Assembly (NCBI GenBank): GCA_035703895.1
Contig: DASSXJ010000212.1
Coordinates: 1-38,579, forward strand
Direction of reading: 5' to 3'
Source: a bacterium
GTDB lineage: Bacteria > Sysuimicrobiota > Sysuimicrobiia > Sysuimicrobiales > Segetimicrobiaceae
DNA: 38,579 nt
A model generated the notes under the pieces. It made no database searches. It was given only the letters and a program-made list of their open reading frames with translations, and was not told the DNA's origin. Numbering within the stretch: the first letter of the stretch is position 1; each line of letters starts with the position of its first letter. The translations under genes and the position numbers were made by a program. Positions 26,020 to 34,045 of the stretch are shown in pieces.

Positions 26020-26966
26020 TCGTAGCGAACCCTCGGATCGACGAGTGAGTAGGCGACGTCGGCAAGCAGGTTGGCGACCGCGACGAGTCCGGCGCTGATC
26101 AGGGTGATCCCCATCAGGATAGGGTAGTCGCGCTGATTGATCGCCTCGATCGTCAGGCGCCCCATCCCGGGCCACTCGAAGATCTGCTCTGTGATCACCG
26201 CCCCGGCCAGCAGGATTGGGATCTGCAGGCCGGCGAGGGTGATCACGGGGATGAGCGCGTTCCTAAGCGCGTGCCGGCGCAGCACGACAAGTTCGGCGAG
26301 CCCCTTGGCGCGGGCGGTGCGGACGTATTCCTGTCCCAGCACCTCCAGCATGCTGGAGCGCACGTAGCGGGTGACCTGCCCGGCTCCGGCGACGGCAAGG
26401 ACACCTGCCGGCAGAATCAGGTGCAAGAGCGTGTCGAGGATCCCGCCCTCGCCGCCCAGCGTCACCGTGCCGCCGGTAGGCAGCCACTGCAGCTTGAGCG
26501 CGAAGAGGTAGATGCCGGCGAGGCCCAGGAAGAATGTCGGCAGGCTGATCCCGAGGAACGCAAACAGAGTCGCGAGGTAATCGATCCAGGTGTACCGTCG
26601 GGTGGCGGCCACGACCCCGGCAGGGACGGCGATGAGGTATGAGAGGAACAGCGCCGTGACGGTCAGCGTCAGCGTGGGCGGCACGCGCTCGGCGATCCGG
26701 TGCGCGACCGGGGCCCCGCTGCTGAACGAGTAGCCGAGATTGCCGTGGGTCAGCTCGTTGAGCCACCGCGCGTAGCGGACGTACACGGGCTGGTCCAGCC
26801 CGAGCGCCCGCCGCTTGATCTCGACGTCGGCCCGCGTCATGTTCGGGTCGATCAGCATCTGGACTGGATCCCCGGGTGTCAGCGACACGATGAGATAGCT
26901 CAGCATGGTGATGCCGAGCAGAATCGGAAGGGTGATCAGGACCCGCCGCAGCAGATACTGCTGCAT
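26016..26966 (-). CDS. ABC transporter permease, DppB/OppB type (third importer)
   Basis: Membrane subunit of 316 residues beginning MQQYLLRRVLITLPILLGIT, with GLDQPVYVRYARWL in the periplasmic section, about six membrane segments, EAA loop YVRTARAKGLAELVVLRRHA and the standard LVDPRVRYE ending. It starts 5 bases after the M20 hydrolase stop and overlaps the DppC-like gene by 4 bases, so the three are co-transcribed. Again no ATPase gene follows. Confidence 0.93.
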   Translation of the reverse strand: MQQYLLRRVLITLPILLGITMLSYLIVSLTPGDPVQMLIDPNMTRADVEIKRRALGLDQPVYVRYARWLNELTHGNLGYSFSSGAPVAHRIAERVPPTLTLTVTALFLSYLIAVPAGVVAATRRYTWIDYLATLFAFLGISLPTFFLGLAGIYLFALKLQWLPTGGTVTLGGEGGILDTLLHLILPAGVLAVAGAGQVTRYVRSSMLEVLGQEYVRTARAKGLAELVVLRRHALRNALIPVITLAGLQIPILLAGAVITEQIFEWPGMGRLTIEAINQRDYPILMGITLISAGLVAVANLLADVAYSLVDPRVRYE

Positions 26967-26971
26967 TCCGC

Positions 26972-28357
26972 TCAGTCCGCGGCAAACTCGTAGAGGAACC
27001 GGCAGACGGAGCGCTCGAACAACCGCATCCCGTCGATCGTCGCGTACTCGTTGGGGCTGTGGGGCCGCCCTCCGTGCCCCAACCCGCCCATCACAAACGG
27101 CTGGTTGAGGACCCGGCGGAAGAGATAGAACGGCGCCGAGCCGGCAAGGTGCGGCCAGATCTCCGGCTCTCCTTTCAGGGCCCGAACCGTGCGGATCATC
27201 GCCTGGACGGCCGGCTCGTTGACGCTCGTCTTGGCCGGCGGGTAGCCCTCGTAGAAATGGACCTGGATATCATCGCGATCGATGCGCCGGAGATGCGCCA
27301 GGATCCGCTCCCGGACGCGTTCGGGCTCCATGTTGGGCACGAGCCGGACGTCCATCTTCACCCGCGCCTCGTGGGGCAGGAGCGTCTTCATCCCCGGGCC
27401 GGTATACCCGCCCCAGATCCCGTCGATGTTCAACGTCGGAGTGTAGAGGTACTGGCGGAGCAGGGCCGCGCCGGCGAGGTTGTACTTGAACCGCTCCGCA
27501 TCCCACATCGCCAGCTGCGTCTCAGGATCAAAGGTCTTGGCGAGGTTCTCGAGCAGCGCTTCGTCCTCGGCGCTCGGCGGTACGATGTCGTCGTAGAGCC
27601 CATCGATCCTGATCTGCTCCTCGTCATCCATCATCGTGCCGAGCGCCCGCACGAGCCGCCACGCCGGACTCCCCACCCAGACCGCGTTGCTGCCGTGGAC
27701 CCCCTGTGTCCGCGGGCCCCCCCACGCACCACCGCGGGCGGCGACCTCGAAATACTGGATGCCCTTCACGCCCAGCCACAGCACGGGCTTTCCGCGCCGA
27801 TCCTGACAGAAGAACGCGAAGAACGTGGCGTCGGCCCCGAGCCGATCCTTGTGGGCATGGATGAACCCCGGCAGGTTGCGGCTGCCCAGCTCCTCCTCGC
27901 CTTCCACGACGAACTTCACATTGACCGGCAGCCGGCCATCGACCGCCTGAATACTCTCGAGCACATTGAACAGCCCGGCAAGCGGGCCCTTGGTGTTGTA
28001 GATGCCGCGCGCGACGATGCTCCGGCCTACCTCGGGGAGATCGACCGCCTCGCCCGCGAAGGGGGGAACCATCCACTCCTCCCCCTCGACCGGCTGGACA
28101 TCGTACATCCCGTAGAGGAGCAGGGTCTTCGGACGCCCCGCGTCGATCGCACCGTGGACAACCGGCCACCCGGGAGTCGGCGCAATCTCCGCGCTCCCAC
28201 CGAGGCAGCGGACCGTGTCCCGGACCAGCTCGGACATCTCCCGCATTCCGACGCCTTCGCCGCTGATGCTGGGCTGGCGGACGAACGCTCTGATTCGCTC
28301 CAGGTGTCGCTCAAATGCGCCGTCGATGTGACGGTATAGCGGCTGCAGGTCGGTCAT
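26972..28357 (-). CDS. M20-family metallohydrolase homologue with altered metal ligands
   Basis: Cytoplasmic M20/M25/M40 dipeptidase-like protein (461 residues, normal length), first gene of a transporter operon. The fold is clear: LLLYGMYDVQPVEGEEW (residues 80-96), ARGIYNTKGPLAG, VVEGEEELGSRNLPG, GVKGIQYFEV, and PHSPNEYATIDG near the C-terminus. However, the usual HxD metal motif reads Met84-Tyr-Asp86, the bridging Asp position is Asn121, and the downstream Asp ligand is not obvious around AFFCQDRRG. Glu154, Glu155 and His433 remain. Either the protein uses another metal arrangement or it is not a classical peptidase. I recall a related subfamily with a GMYDVQP and NSKGP pattern, so this is not a random defect. 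Confidence 0.88.
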   Translation of the reverse strand: MTDLQPLYRHIDGAFERHLERIRAFVRQPSISGEGVGMREMSELVRDTVRCLGGSAEIAPTPGWPVVHGAIDAGRPKTLLLYGMYDVQPVEGEEWMVPPFAGEAVDLPEVGRSIVARGIYNTKGPLAGLFNVLESIQAVDGRLPVNVKFVVEGEEELGSRNLPGFIHAHKDRLGADATFFAFFCQDRRGKPVLWLGVKGIQYFEVAARGGAWGGPRTQGVHGSNAVWVGSPAWRLVRALGTMMDDEEQIRIDGLYDDIVPPSAEDEALLENLAKTFDPETQLAMWDAERFKYNLAGAALLRQYLYTPTLNIDGIWGGYTGPGMKTLLPHEARVKMDVRLVPNMEPERVRERILAHLRRIDRDDIQVHFYEGYPPAKTSVNEPAVQAMIRTVRALKGEPEIWPHLAGSAPFYLFRRVLNQPFVMGGLGHGGRPHSPNEYATIDGMRLFERSVCRFLYEFAAD

Positions 28358-28517
28358 GAAGGCGCCCTCCCGGGATGGCCCATTCGGGCCGCGAGCAGAC
28401 GGCGCCTCATCGCTACGACGCGGAGTTCGACCGGTCCTCCCCTCTCAGCGTGTCCGGAACAAGTGTCTCGGGGGCATTAGTGTAGGGTGCCAGGAGACAC
28501 GGATGAAGGAGGATGAC

Positions 28518-28871
28518 ATGCAGGCCCGTAGCGTGATTCTAGGGCTGGTGATTGGGCTGGTGCTGGGGAGCGTCGTGACTGCGTTTGGGGAAAACGGTTT
28601 GACATGGTACACCGTATCGCAGTTGTACAGTGGCACGAATAACCGCAGCCTCCAACTCGGTTATTGGGCGGGAGTGCAAGACGCCATGGAGGACATTGTG
28701 ACGCCGCCTGTGACCACGGTAGGAGATCTGCAGCGGGCACTCAACTGCATGAATCAGCACACCAGTGACCGCCTCGGTGCTTTCGCCGAATGGGCGTTTA
28801 GCGTTGTGAATCGAAGCGACCGACAACAATTCACCGCGGCGAGCGTTCTGATTGCACATGCCTGTGAGTAG
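28518..28871 (+). CDS. Small secreted protein, possibly Rap1a/Tai-like
   Basis: A 117-residue protein with a signal peptide or signal anchor (MQARSVILGLVIGLVLGSVV, cleavage near TAFG). The mature part (LQLGYWAGVQDAMEDIV, a central helix with LNCMNQH, and a C-terminal TAASVLIAHACE) is reminiscent of Rap1a/Tai immunity-type proteins, which share a GYxxGVxDA-like start and end near a Cys; the match is weak. AGGAGG lies 4 bases before this ATG; ATGs further upstream in frame (28503) lack such spacing. It stands alone on the plus strand, its stop 7 bases from the convergent 3D-domain gene. No effector toxin gene is recognisable next to it. Confidence 0.6.
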   Translation: MQARSVILGLVIGLVLGSVVTAFGENGLTWYTVSQLYSGTNNRSLQLGYWAGVQDAMEDIVTPPVTTVGDLQRALNCMNQHTSDRLGAFAEWAFSVVNRSDRQQFTAASVLIAHACE

Positions 28872-28877
28872 GAAATT

Positions 28878-29291
28878 TTAATACCGTACTTTCAATTCCC
28901 GGACACCCCACACGCGTGCCAGCTCAGGGGTTTCCATGTAGATGTCCATGCGCCGCGTCCATTCAGGAGCCATGACATCCCGGACTCTATATTTCCACCC
29001 CGCGAGACACACGTCGCGCCCCAGCAGGGGCGTCAGATCGTGTGACACTGCAACCGTACCGGTCCACACCTTCCCACCGAGTGCCACTTCTGTGCCGGGT
29101 GTCATTCCATCCCCCACACTATACGCGGTCGCCGTCACCTGCATGACGCGGTTTCCCAGCCCGTAGCAGCGATGTGCTGCCGGATGCATCTTAGACGGCA
29201 ATGCGAACGTCGGCCCGATCGCCGGTGGTAGCACCAATACGCCCAGCCACGAGAGCAACATAATCCCCATGGAGCCCAAACGCGCGCACAT
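28878..29291 (-). CDS. Secreted 3D-domain (double-psi beta-barrel) protein
   Basis: A 137-residue protein with a hydrophobic export signal (MGIMLLSWLGVLVLPPAIG) and then the pattern of the 3D domain named for three aspartates: VTATAYSVGDGM, a GTVAVSHDLTPLLGRDVCLA segment, and YRVRDVMAPEWTRRMDIYM with the D-I-x-M ending. Such domains occur in cell-wall hydrolases (MltA-like, resuscitation factors, YuiC). Two starts are possible (29291 or ATG 29270). Whether it cuts peptidoglycan is unproven; only the catalytic-domain type can be read. Confidence 0.7.
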   Translation of the reverse strand: MCARLGSMGIMLLSWLGVLVLPPAIGPTFALPSKMHPAAHRCYGLGNRVMQVTATAYSVGDGMTPGTEVALGGKVWTGTVAVSHDLTPLLGRDVCLAGWKYRVRDVMAPEWTRRMDIYMETPELARVWGVRELKVRY

Positions 29292-29506
29292 CCCAGCACA
29301 CCCCCCATCTCACGCGGCCCAGCCGGACCACATCTGGTCATTGTGACGAATCAGTTGGAGGAGGGGACCTCATTCACTTTCGTCTCTTTTGCTGGACCGG
29401 CGCTCGTCCGGATGAAATCGCGCTCATCCGTCCGAACTCATACGTTTGCGCTGAAAAGGCCTAAAATACGCAGGAACCCTACGGTTAAGACGCGGGAGGT
29501 GGGCAC
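29292..29506. other. Gene-poor, relatively AT-rich stretch
   Basis: Between the 3D-domain gene start and the possible small peptide I see no credible gene. There are two related segments around 29397-29437 (GCGCTCGTCCGGATG and GCGCTCATCCGTCCG), and a TAAAAT box at 29462-29467 that could be a -10 element, although no well-spaced -35 is evident. I do not recognise any riboswitch class. Confidence 0.35.
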
Positions 29507-29620
29507 GTGAAAAACTTTCAGGTATCGGTCGTCGTCTTACTCGCGCTAATCGGCTCGGAGCTCGCGATGATCGCCGGGCGGCCTCACACTACTTCAGTTG
29601 TTGCCAGGAGAGGATCGTGA
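29507..29620 (+). CDS. Possible 37-residue membrane peptide
   Basis: A GTG start with GGGAGG about 7 bases upstream opens a 37-codon frame, with a hydrophobic helix (FQVSVVVLLALIGSELAMIA) and a short polar tail. It overlaps the 3' end of the PilX-like gene on the other strand. The stretch upstream (29342-29506) is less GC-rich and has imperfect repeats around 29397-29437. I have no homologue in mind, so this is tentative. Confidence 0.25.
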   Translation: MKNFQVSVVVLLALIGSELAMIAGRPHTTSVVARRGS

Positions 29621-31166
29621 GGCCGCGCCCGAAGGCGCTCAGCGCCAGGGGATCGAACCGAAGAACAACGGTCGCATCCTCTACGGTGAAGCTCGAGTTC
29701 GGAGTGCCGCGGTTGTTGTGGTACATGGCGCCGATTTGATCGACCGCGGCACCCGGCCCGATCGTCATCCCGTCCGCCGTGTAGAGGAGGCCGTCGGTGA
29801 TGAGTCGTTGCAAGGAGCCTCCGCATAGGACCAGCCGCCCGGATCCCCTGATCGTCTGCCCTCCACACACGGTGGTGAGGCGTCCGGCCGGGGTCGGGAG
29901 ACCCAACACCACCACCCCGGGCGTGGCCCGGCCGGCCGCGGTCGTCAGATCGTGCCGATTCGTCAGGCTCACGTCCTCGCCGAGGATCAGGTCACCCGCG
30001 ATCGCCAGCGTCACATCGCCGTTCGGACCGCCCAGGTCGAGGTCCCGGACCACCTGGACGATCCCGGCCACGTAAACGGTGCCTTGCAGCCCCTCTCCCC
30101 GGTGGGTTGAGAGATACCCCACGAGCTGGTAAAAATCCAAGTTCGAGTACACCGAATCGGTCTTGTCCGGGAACCCCGCGTGCTTGTTGACCATGACGTT
30201 CGCTGCGTTGCGCTTGGCGCTTTCGAGAAACGGTGCGCGGTCGAGCGCGAGCTGGGGAAGCTGCTGCTCCCGCATACGCCTCATATAGACATGCCGCATG
30301 CCGGCCGCATCGCGCGCCATGCTCTCAACGGTTCCGCGGAGGGTGGCAACACTCTCGAGATCGGCATGCGAGTCTCGAGCGCTCACACAGGCAGCGACGG
30401 TCCCGCAGGCGTTCAAGAGCGTCCCGGTCTGTGGCCGCGCCTTGACGAGATCTCCAAAGACCCCGAGAATCCAGGGCGAGCCGTCGGCGGCCGGATCGGG
30501 GTCGTAGGCGGGACGCGCAGGGAAGCCGAAAAGGGCGTAATCGGGGACCGACCCGACATCGCGGAGCCGCACCATCTGCATCGCTTCTTCGCTCAGCGCG
30601 TTCAGGTGAACTCCTGTGTCGGCGAAGTGGGTCTCGGTGAATGATCCCAGGCTTCCCCCGCCGCCGGGGGTGTCCGTGCCGTAGCCGGCCAGATAGATCC
30701 TGGTAGCGCTCCCCCCCAGCTCGATTCGCGAGACACCGAACAGCGCAATCGCCATCGGGGTCCCGGCGATTGCGCACGCACGCACCCGGGCCGGGATGGC
30801 TCGCTTCAGGAACGGGACCTCGGCCAACGCCTCGAGTGTCTTGAAGCCGGCGCCGCATCCCGTGGCGGGCCCCGCGTCCACCCAATACGTGAAGCGTCCG
30901 CCGCCGTATGGTCGAGTCACCCCGCGCGCCGGGGTCGTGTAGGCTCGGGGATCGACCGCGGCGGCGATCTCCCCCTTGGCTTCTTCCAGGCCGGCTTGGG
31001 CGAGATAGAAGCTCCGCGCCACGGCATTCTGAATGGACGCATGGAGCACGTCCGTGTCCATCACTCCCACGAGGGCGAAGCCGATCGTGGTCACGATCAT
31101 GATCGTCGCCAGCACCGCGATCATGGCGACCCCGCGCTCGGTCGTGGGGACGTCCTGCGCGTTCAC
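29589..31166 (-). CDS. PilX/GspK-like prepilin with large beta-rich domain
   Basis: A 525-residue envelope protein with a type IV prepilin-like leader: TTERGVAMIAVLATIMIVTT, where processing after Gly12 would leave a hydrophobic helix without Glu at +5, as in PilX and GspK. After the alpha-helical spine (SFYLAQAGLEEAKGEIAAAV) the rest is long and cysteine-containing, and the C-terminal third (about 365-520) has repeated short strands (GTVYVAGIVQ, LAIAGDLILG, LVLCGGSLQR, GLLYTADGMTI) suggesting a beta-solenoid. The start is a GTG overlapping the previous stop as GTGA. Third gene of a coupled prepilin trio. Confidence 0.8.
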   Translation of the reverse strand: MNAQDVPTTERGVAMIAVLATIMIVTTIGFALVGVMDTDVLHASIQNAVARSFYLAQAGLEEAKGEIAAAVDPRAYTTPARGVTRPYGGGRFTYWVDAGPATGCGAGFKTLEALAEVPFLKRAIPARVRACAIAGTPMAIALFGVSRIELGGSATRIYLAGYGTDTPGGGGSLGSFTETHFADTGVHLNALSEEAMQMVRLRDVGSVPDYALFGFPARPAYDPDPAADGSPWILGVFGDLVKARPQTGTLLNACGTVAACVSARDSHADLESVATLRGTVESMARDAAGMRHVYMRRMREQQLPQLALDRAPFLESAKRNAANVMVNKHAGFPDKTDSVYSNLDFYQLVGYLSTHRGEGLQGTVYVAGIVQVVRDLDLGGPNGDVTLAIAGDLILGEDVSLTNRHDLTTAAGRATPGVVVLGLPTPAGRLTTVCGGQTIRGSGRLVLCGGSLQRLITDGLLYTADGMTIGPGAAVDQIGAMYHNNRGTPNSSFTVEDATVVLRFDPLALSAFGRGLTILSWQQLK

Positions 31167-31783
31167 GGGTTCTCCGGGACGATGACCGTCTGGACGTAAA
31201 CATCACCCCGGCTGGGGGAGGCACCGGGGACACGTTCGTGCAGCGTCACCGCGACCGATGACGGGGCGGCGTTCCCCGCGGGCTCGAGCGTAAACGATGC
31301 GCCGACGACGCGGGTGCCGATGACCGCGTGCGGGGTCAGCGCCGGGGGTGGCCACTCGACCGCTGGGAATGTAGTACTCGGGTCGCACCGGCTGCGCAGC
31401 TCGTTCGAGGCCGCATCGCGCCAGAAGTAGATCGTCGCCTGCCAGTTAGGACCCCCGTTGACCAGTTGAAAGTGGCCTCCGCAGTTCGCATCGCGGGCCG
31501 TCACGAACCCGATGCACCCATCGTACTGTCCGGTGCACCCTGCCTCTGCCGGGTAGACCCTCAACCGGTCCGGCGCAAGGGTGGTTTCGTGCAGGACCCG
31601 GGCCGTCCGATCAAGGGCCAGCCGCACATCCTGCTGGACCGCAAGCCGGTCGTCGGCGCGCTGAGCGAGCACAAGAGCCATGACGAATACCTGGTAGATC
31701 GACAGGATCACGAGCCCGAACAGCGCGAGCCCCACAAGAGCGTCGACGATCACATACCCGCGCTGCGAGCGTGAACGGGTCAT
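31163..31783 (-). CDS. PilW/PulJ-like minor prepilin
   Basis: A 206-residue protein with an N-terminal prepilin signal, MTRSRSQRGYVIVDALVGLA then LFGLVILSIYQVF. Cleavage is expected after Gly9, giving an N-terminal Tyr and Asp at +5 where Glu is usual. The globular part has four cysteines (GCTGQYDGCIG, DANCGG, SRCDPS) that may pair, and the pattern of PilW/PulJ proteins that prime pilus assembly. The start at 31783 overlaps the upstream stop as ATGA; the longer open frame has no prepilin leader. Confidence 0.8.
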   Translation of the reverse strand: MTRSRSQRGYVIVDALVGLALFGLVILSIYQVFVMALVLAQRADDRLAVQQDVRLALDRTARVLHETTLAPDRLRVYPAEAGCTGQYDGCIGFVTARDANCGGHFQLVNGGPNWQATIYFWRDAASNELRSRCDPSTTFPAVEWPPPALTPHAVIGTRVVGASFTLEPAGNAAPSSVAVTLHERVPGASPSRGDVYVQTVIVPENP

Positions 31784-32226
31784 GGCGCATCCGGCCCCCT
31801 GACCCGGGTCTCCAGAGTCCGCGTCTGCGTGACGAGACCCCCCGAGCAGTTGGCTGAGGCGTTCCCCGACGCGCATCCTCCGCCATACGCAACCTGCCAG
31901 CTCACTGCGACCGCGATGTCGAGGAATCCCGTGACCGCACGACGCACGGTCGTGCGGATCGTGTACGGCCGGCCCCGTCCGGGGGGAACCTGGGCGATCG
32001 ACGTGCTGTCGTTCTCCGCGAGCAGCGTCCGCGCCGGCATCGTGCGCAGTATCTCCACGCGGGCCCGCGCGAGGTTCATCGCGATGGACGCGGTCTCGGC
32101 CACGACCCCGGAAGACAGCGACAGCATGAACATCCCCCACACCCCCAGCATCGCGACGCTGAAGAGGGTAAGCGCCACGAGGATCTCAATCGTCCCGAGA
32201 CCCCATTCGGCCGGGGATCTTCTCAT
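31780..32226 (-). CDS. PilV/GspI-like minor prepilin
   Basis: A 148-residue protein with a complete class III-like signal: MRRSPAEWGLGTIEILVALT, predicted cut after Gly9 and Glu14 at +5, then a hydrophobic helix LFSVAMLGVWGMFML. The C-terminal globular domain is small with one cysteine pair (GGCASGNASANCSGG). The start at 32226 is preferred because it gives a normal short leader; an upstream ATG at 32292 would lengthen it by 22 residues. It heads the prepilin trio; the assembly ATPase, platform protein and prepilin peptidase are not in this window. Confidence 0.8.
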   Translation of the reverse strand: MRRSPAEWGLGTIEILVALTLFSVAMLGVWGMFMLSLSSGVVAETASIAMNLARARVEILRTMPARTLLAENDSTSIAQVPPGRGRPYTIRTTVRRAVTGFLDIAVAVSWQVAYGGGCASGNASANCSGGLVTQTRTLETRVRGPDAP

Positions 32227-32317
32227 GGACTTCAGAAGGGATGCGACGAATGGACCGGGATGGGGCGCCCTTGTCCGCGCCGAGCGCCCCATCCTGTCAC
32301 GGCAGGCGACCCCGACC

Positions 32318-33814
32318 CTACGGCTGCGCCGCCAGATCAGTGACGAACTGATTGGCCTTCGGGCTTCCGAATCCCGTAGTGAGGTCCCATCCTGCGGTCG
32401 TCGGCATGCCCGGAACGCCCGAGCCGTACTCGGCGTTGCTGTTAAGCGTGGTCACCCCCGCGCCGGTCCCGAACGCGAGGGGCACGATGTCAAGGAAGTC
32501 GGCGGCTGGCAGTTGGTAGAGCCTGGGGTTCAGATACCCCACCGGACCCTTCCCCGCCTGAGCCCGCATCTGGTTGGCCACGGCGATGAGCGCCGTGAGC
32601 TGGGGCGATGCGGCACTCGTCCCACCAACGGTATGCCATCCCAAGCGCACGCCGGGGAAGCTCGTGTACACGAGTACCCCGCCGTTCACCGCCGCGTTCC
32701 AGGACAGATCGGGAATGCCACGACGGCCCTGCAAATTCGGGATGCCGGACTGGAAGGCCGGGGTGGCGAACAGCACGCTGCGCCCGCCCCCGGTCGCGAT
32801 CCGATCCCAGTCTTCTTTCCATACCGCTTCGGTCCGCCCGCCCGGAACGACGTTGAAGTTTAAGTAACTGGCCCGGCAGGTGTTGACAGGGGTGCCTGCC
32901 GCCAAGCAGGTGAAATAGGTGGACGCTTGGACTGTCGGGTTCCATCGCCAGCCGAACTGCAGCCAAGTTCCCCCTGCCGAGGTCACCAGCGGGTCCGACG
33001 ACGGCCAGTTCACGGTCGGGAAGGGGAACACCCGCATCTGTTTGTCGACGTTCGCGGTGCCAGTGTCGCCGCTCGAGCCCAGCACGGTCATCCCGTTCGC
33101 AGCGGCCTGCTGGTAGATCTTGTCGAACCGCGCCACCTGCGGATCCCCGGCCCCGTGGAACGACTGCTCGGTGGCCGCGAAGCTCTGGCTCATGGCCGAG
33201 CCCGGGAAGTTGACCGTCGCGATCTCTTCGCCCTTGAGCATGTTCGGGAACCCCTGTACATCCTCGGTCTCGGACGGGACGGTCGCGATCAAGACGATCT
33301 TTGCGTCGGGCGCGATGGCATGAGCCCATTGCAGATCCAGGCTGGTCTCGACGGCCCAGCCGACCGGGGCGCCGTTGACCGAGTTGTTGAAGGGCGGTGT
33401 GCCGTCCGGGTGGATGATCGTGAGGTCCGGCTGGGGCAGGCCGAAGGTGGTGCTGAAGACCTGTAGATCGTGCAGGGCTGTCGGGCTGCCGTACGAGTCG
33501 ACAATGACGATCGTCTGCCCCGCCCCGGCGTTACGTGGGTTCGCATTATGGAGGGCGCCGACGCCGTAGGCGGCATAGATATCGGACGGGGCATAGCAGT
33601 GGATGAAAGCCGACTTGAACACCGGCGCCGGGGTGATGCATGCCGCAGCAGCAGCAGGGATCGCCGCCTGATCGGGCTCATCGGGTGCCACAGCGACGAG
33701 CGGCACGAACTGCAGGATCCCGCGGGGCGTAGGCGACCCCGCCACAGCCACCGCTGCGACGAGGGTGAAGATCGCGAACAGGGCCGGACGCGTCCAGGTC
33801 CGAAATCGTGGCAT
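32318..33814 (-). CDS. Sedolisin-like (S53) secreted serine peptidase, propeptide missing
   Basis: A 498-residue exported protein with a signal peptide (ALFAIFTLVAAVAVAG) and an S53 catalytic domain. The catalytic triad is recognisable: Glu156 and Asp160 (GWAVETSLDLQWAHA), Asp250 for the oxyanion hole (GSSGDTGTA) and Ser400 (GGTSAASPQL). The calcium-binding end is GWDLTTGFGSPKAN. Ordinary sedolisins carry a propeptide of about 180 residues; only about 55 residues lie between the signal and the catalytic domain here, so it seems to lack it. The protein lies 91 bases upstream of the prepilin trio on the same strand. It may act at acid pH like its family (known of the family, not visible here). 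Confidence 0.88.
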   Translation of the reverse strand: MPRFRTWTRPALFAIFTLVAAVAVAGSPTPRGILQFVPLVAVAPDEPDQAAIPAAAAACITPAPVFKSAFIHCYAPSDIYAAYGVGALHNANPRNAGAGQTIVIVDSYGSPTALHDLQVFSTTFGLPQPDLTIIHPDGTPPFNNSVNGAPVGWAVETSLDLQWAHAIAPDAKIVLIATVPSETEDVQGFPNMLKGEEIATVNFPGSAMSQSFAATEQSFHGAGDPQVARFDKIYQQAAANGMTVLGSSGDTGTANVDKQMRVFPFPTVNWPSSDPLVTSAGGTWLQFGWRWNPTVQASTYFTCLAAGTPVNTCRASYLNFNVVPGGRTEAVWKEDWDRIATGGGRSVLFATPAFQSGIPNLQGRRGIPDLSWNAAVNGGVLVYTSFPGVRLGWHTVGGTSAASPQLTALIAVANQMRAQAGKGPVGYLNPRLYQLPAADFLDIVPLAFGTGAGVTTLNSNAEYGSGVPGMPTTAGWDLTTGFGSPKANQFVTDLAAQP

Positions 33815-34045
33815 ACTGCTACCCCCCTCTCTCAGATCGAAGTGGTTATCAGAATATCAGGCATGGCTTCCCTTCAAACCGGTAATCGTTCCTTCCTTCG
33901 GTCGATTGCCCGTCCCTGTCTGTTTGAATGAGAACACGCATTTCATGCCGGCAAATTCGCGTGAGCGGCATTTTTGTATGGGGACACGAGAGAATGTGCT
34001 GCTGGCGAATCGCTTGTTGAGTCTATCGAAGACAGGAGCTAACGG
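33815..34045. other. Intergenic region upstream of the sedolisin gene
   Basis: No protein gene is supported here. Near 33942-33973 there is a weak imperfect stem (ATGCCG with CGGCAT) followed by TTTTT, which could be a plus-strand terminator or part of an untranslated RNA. The stretch should contain the sedolisin promoter, but I cannot place it. Confidence 0.35.
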
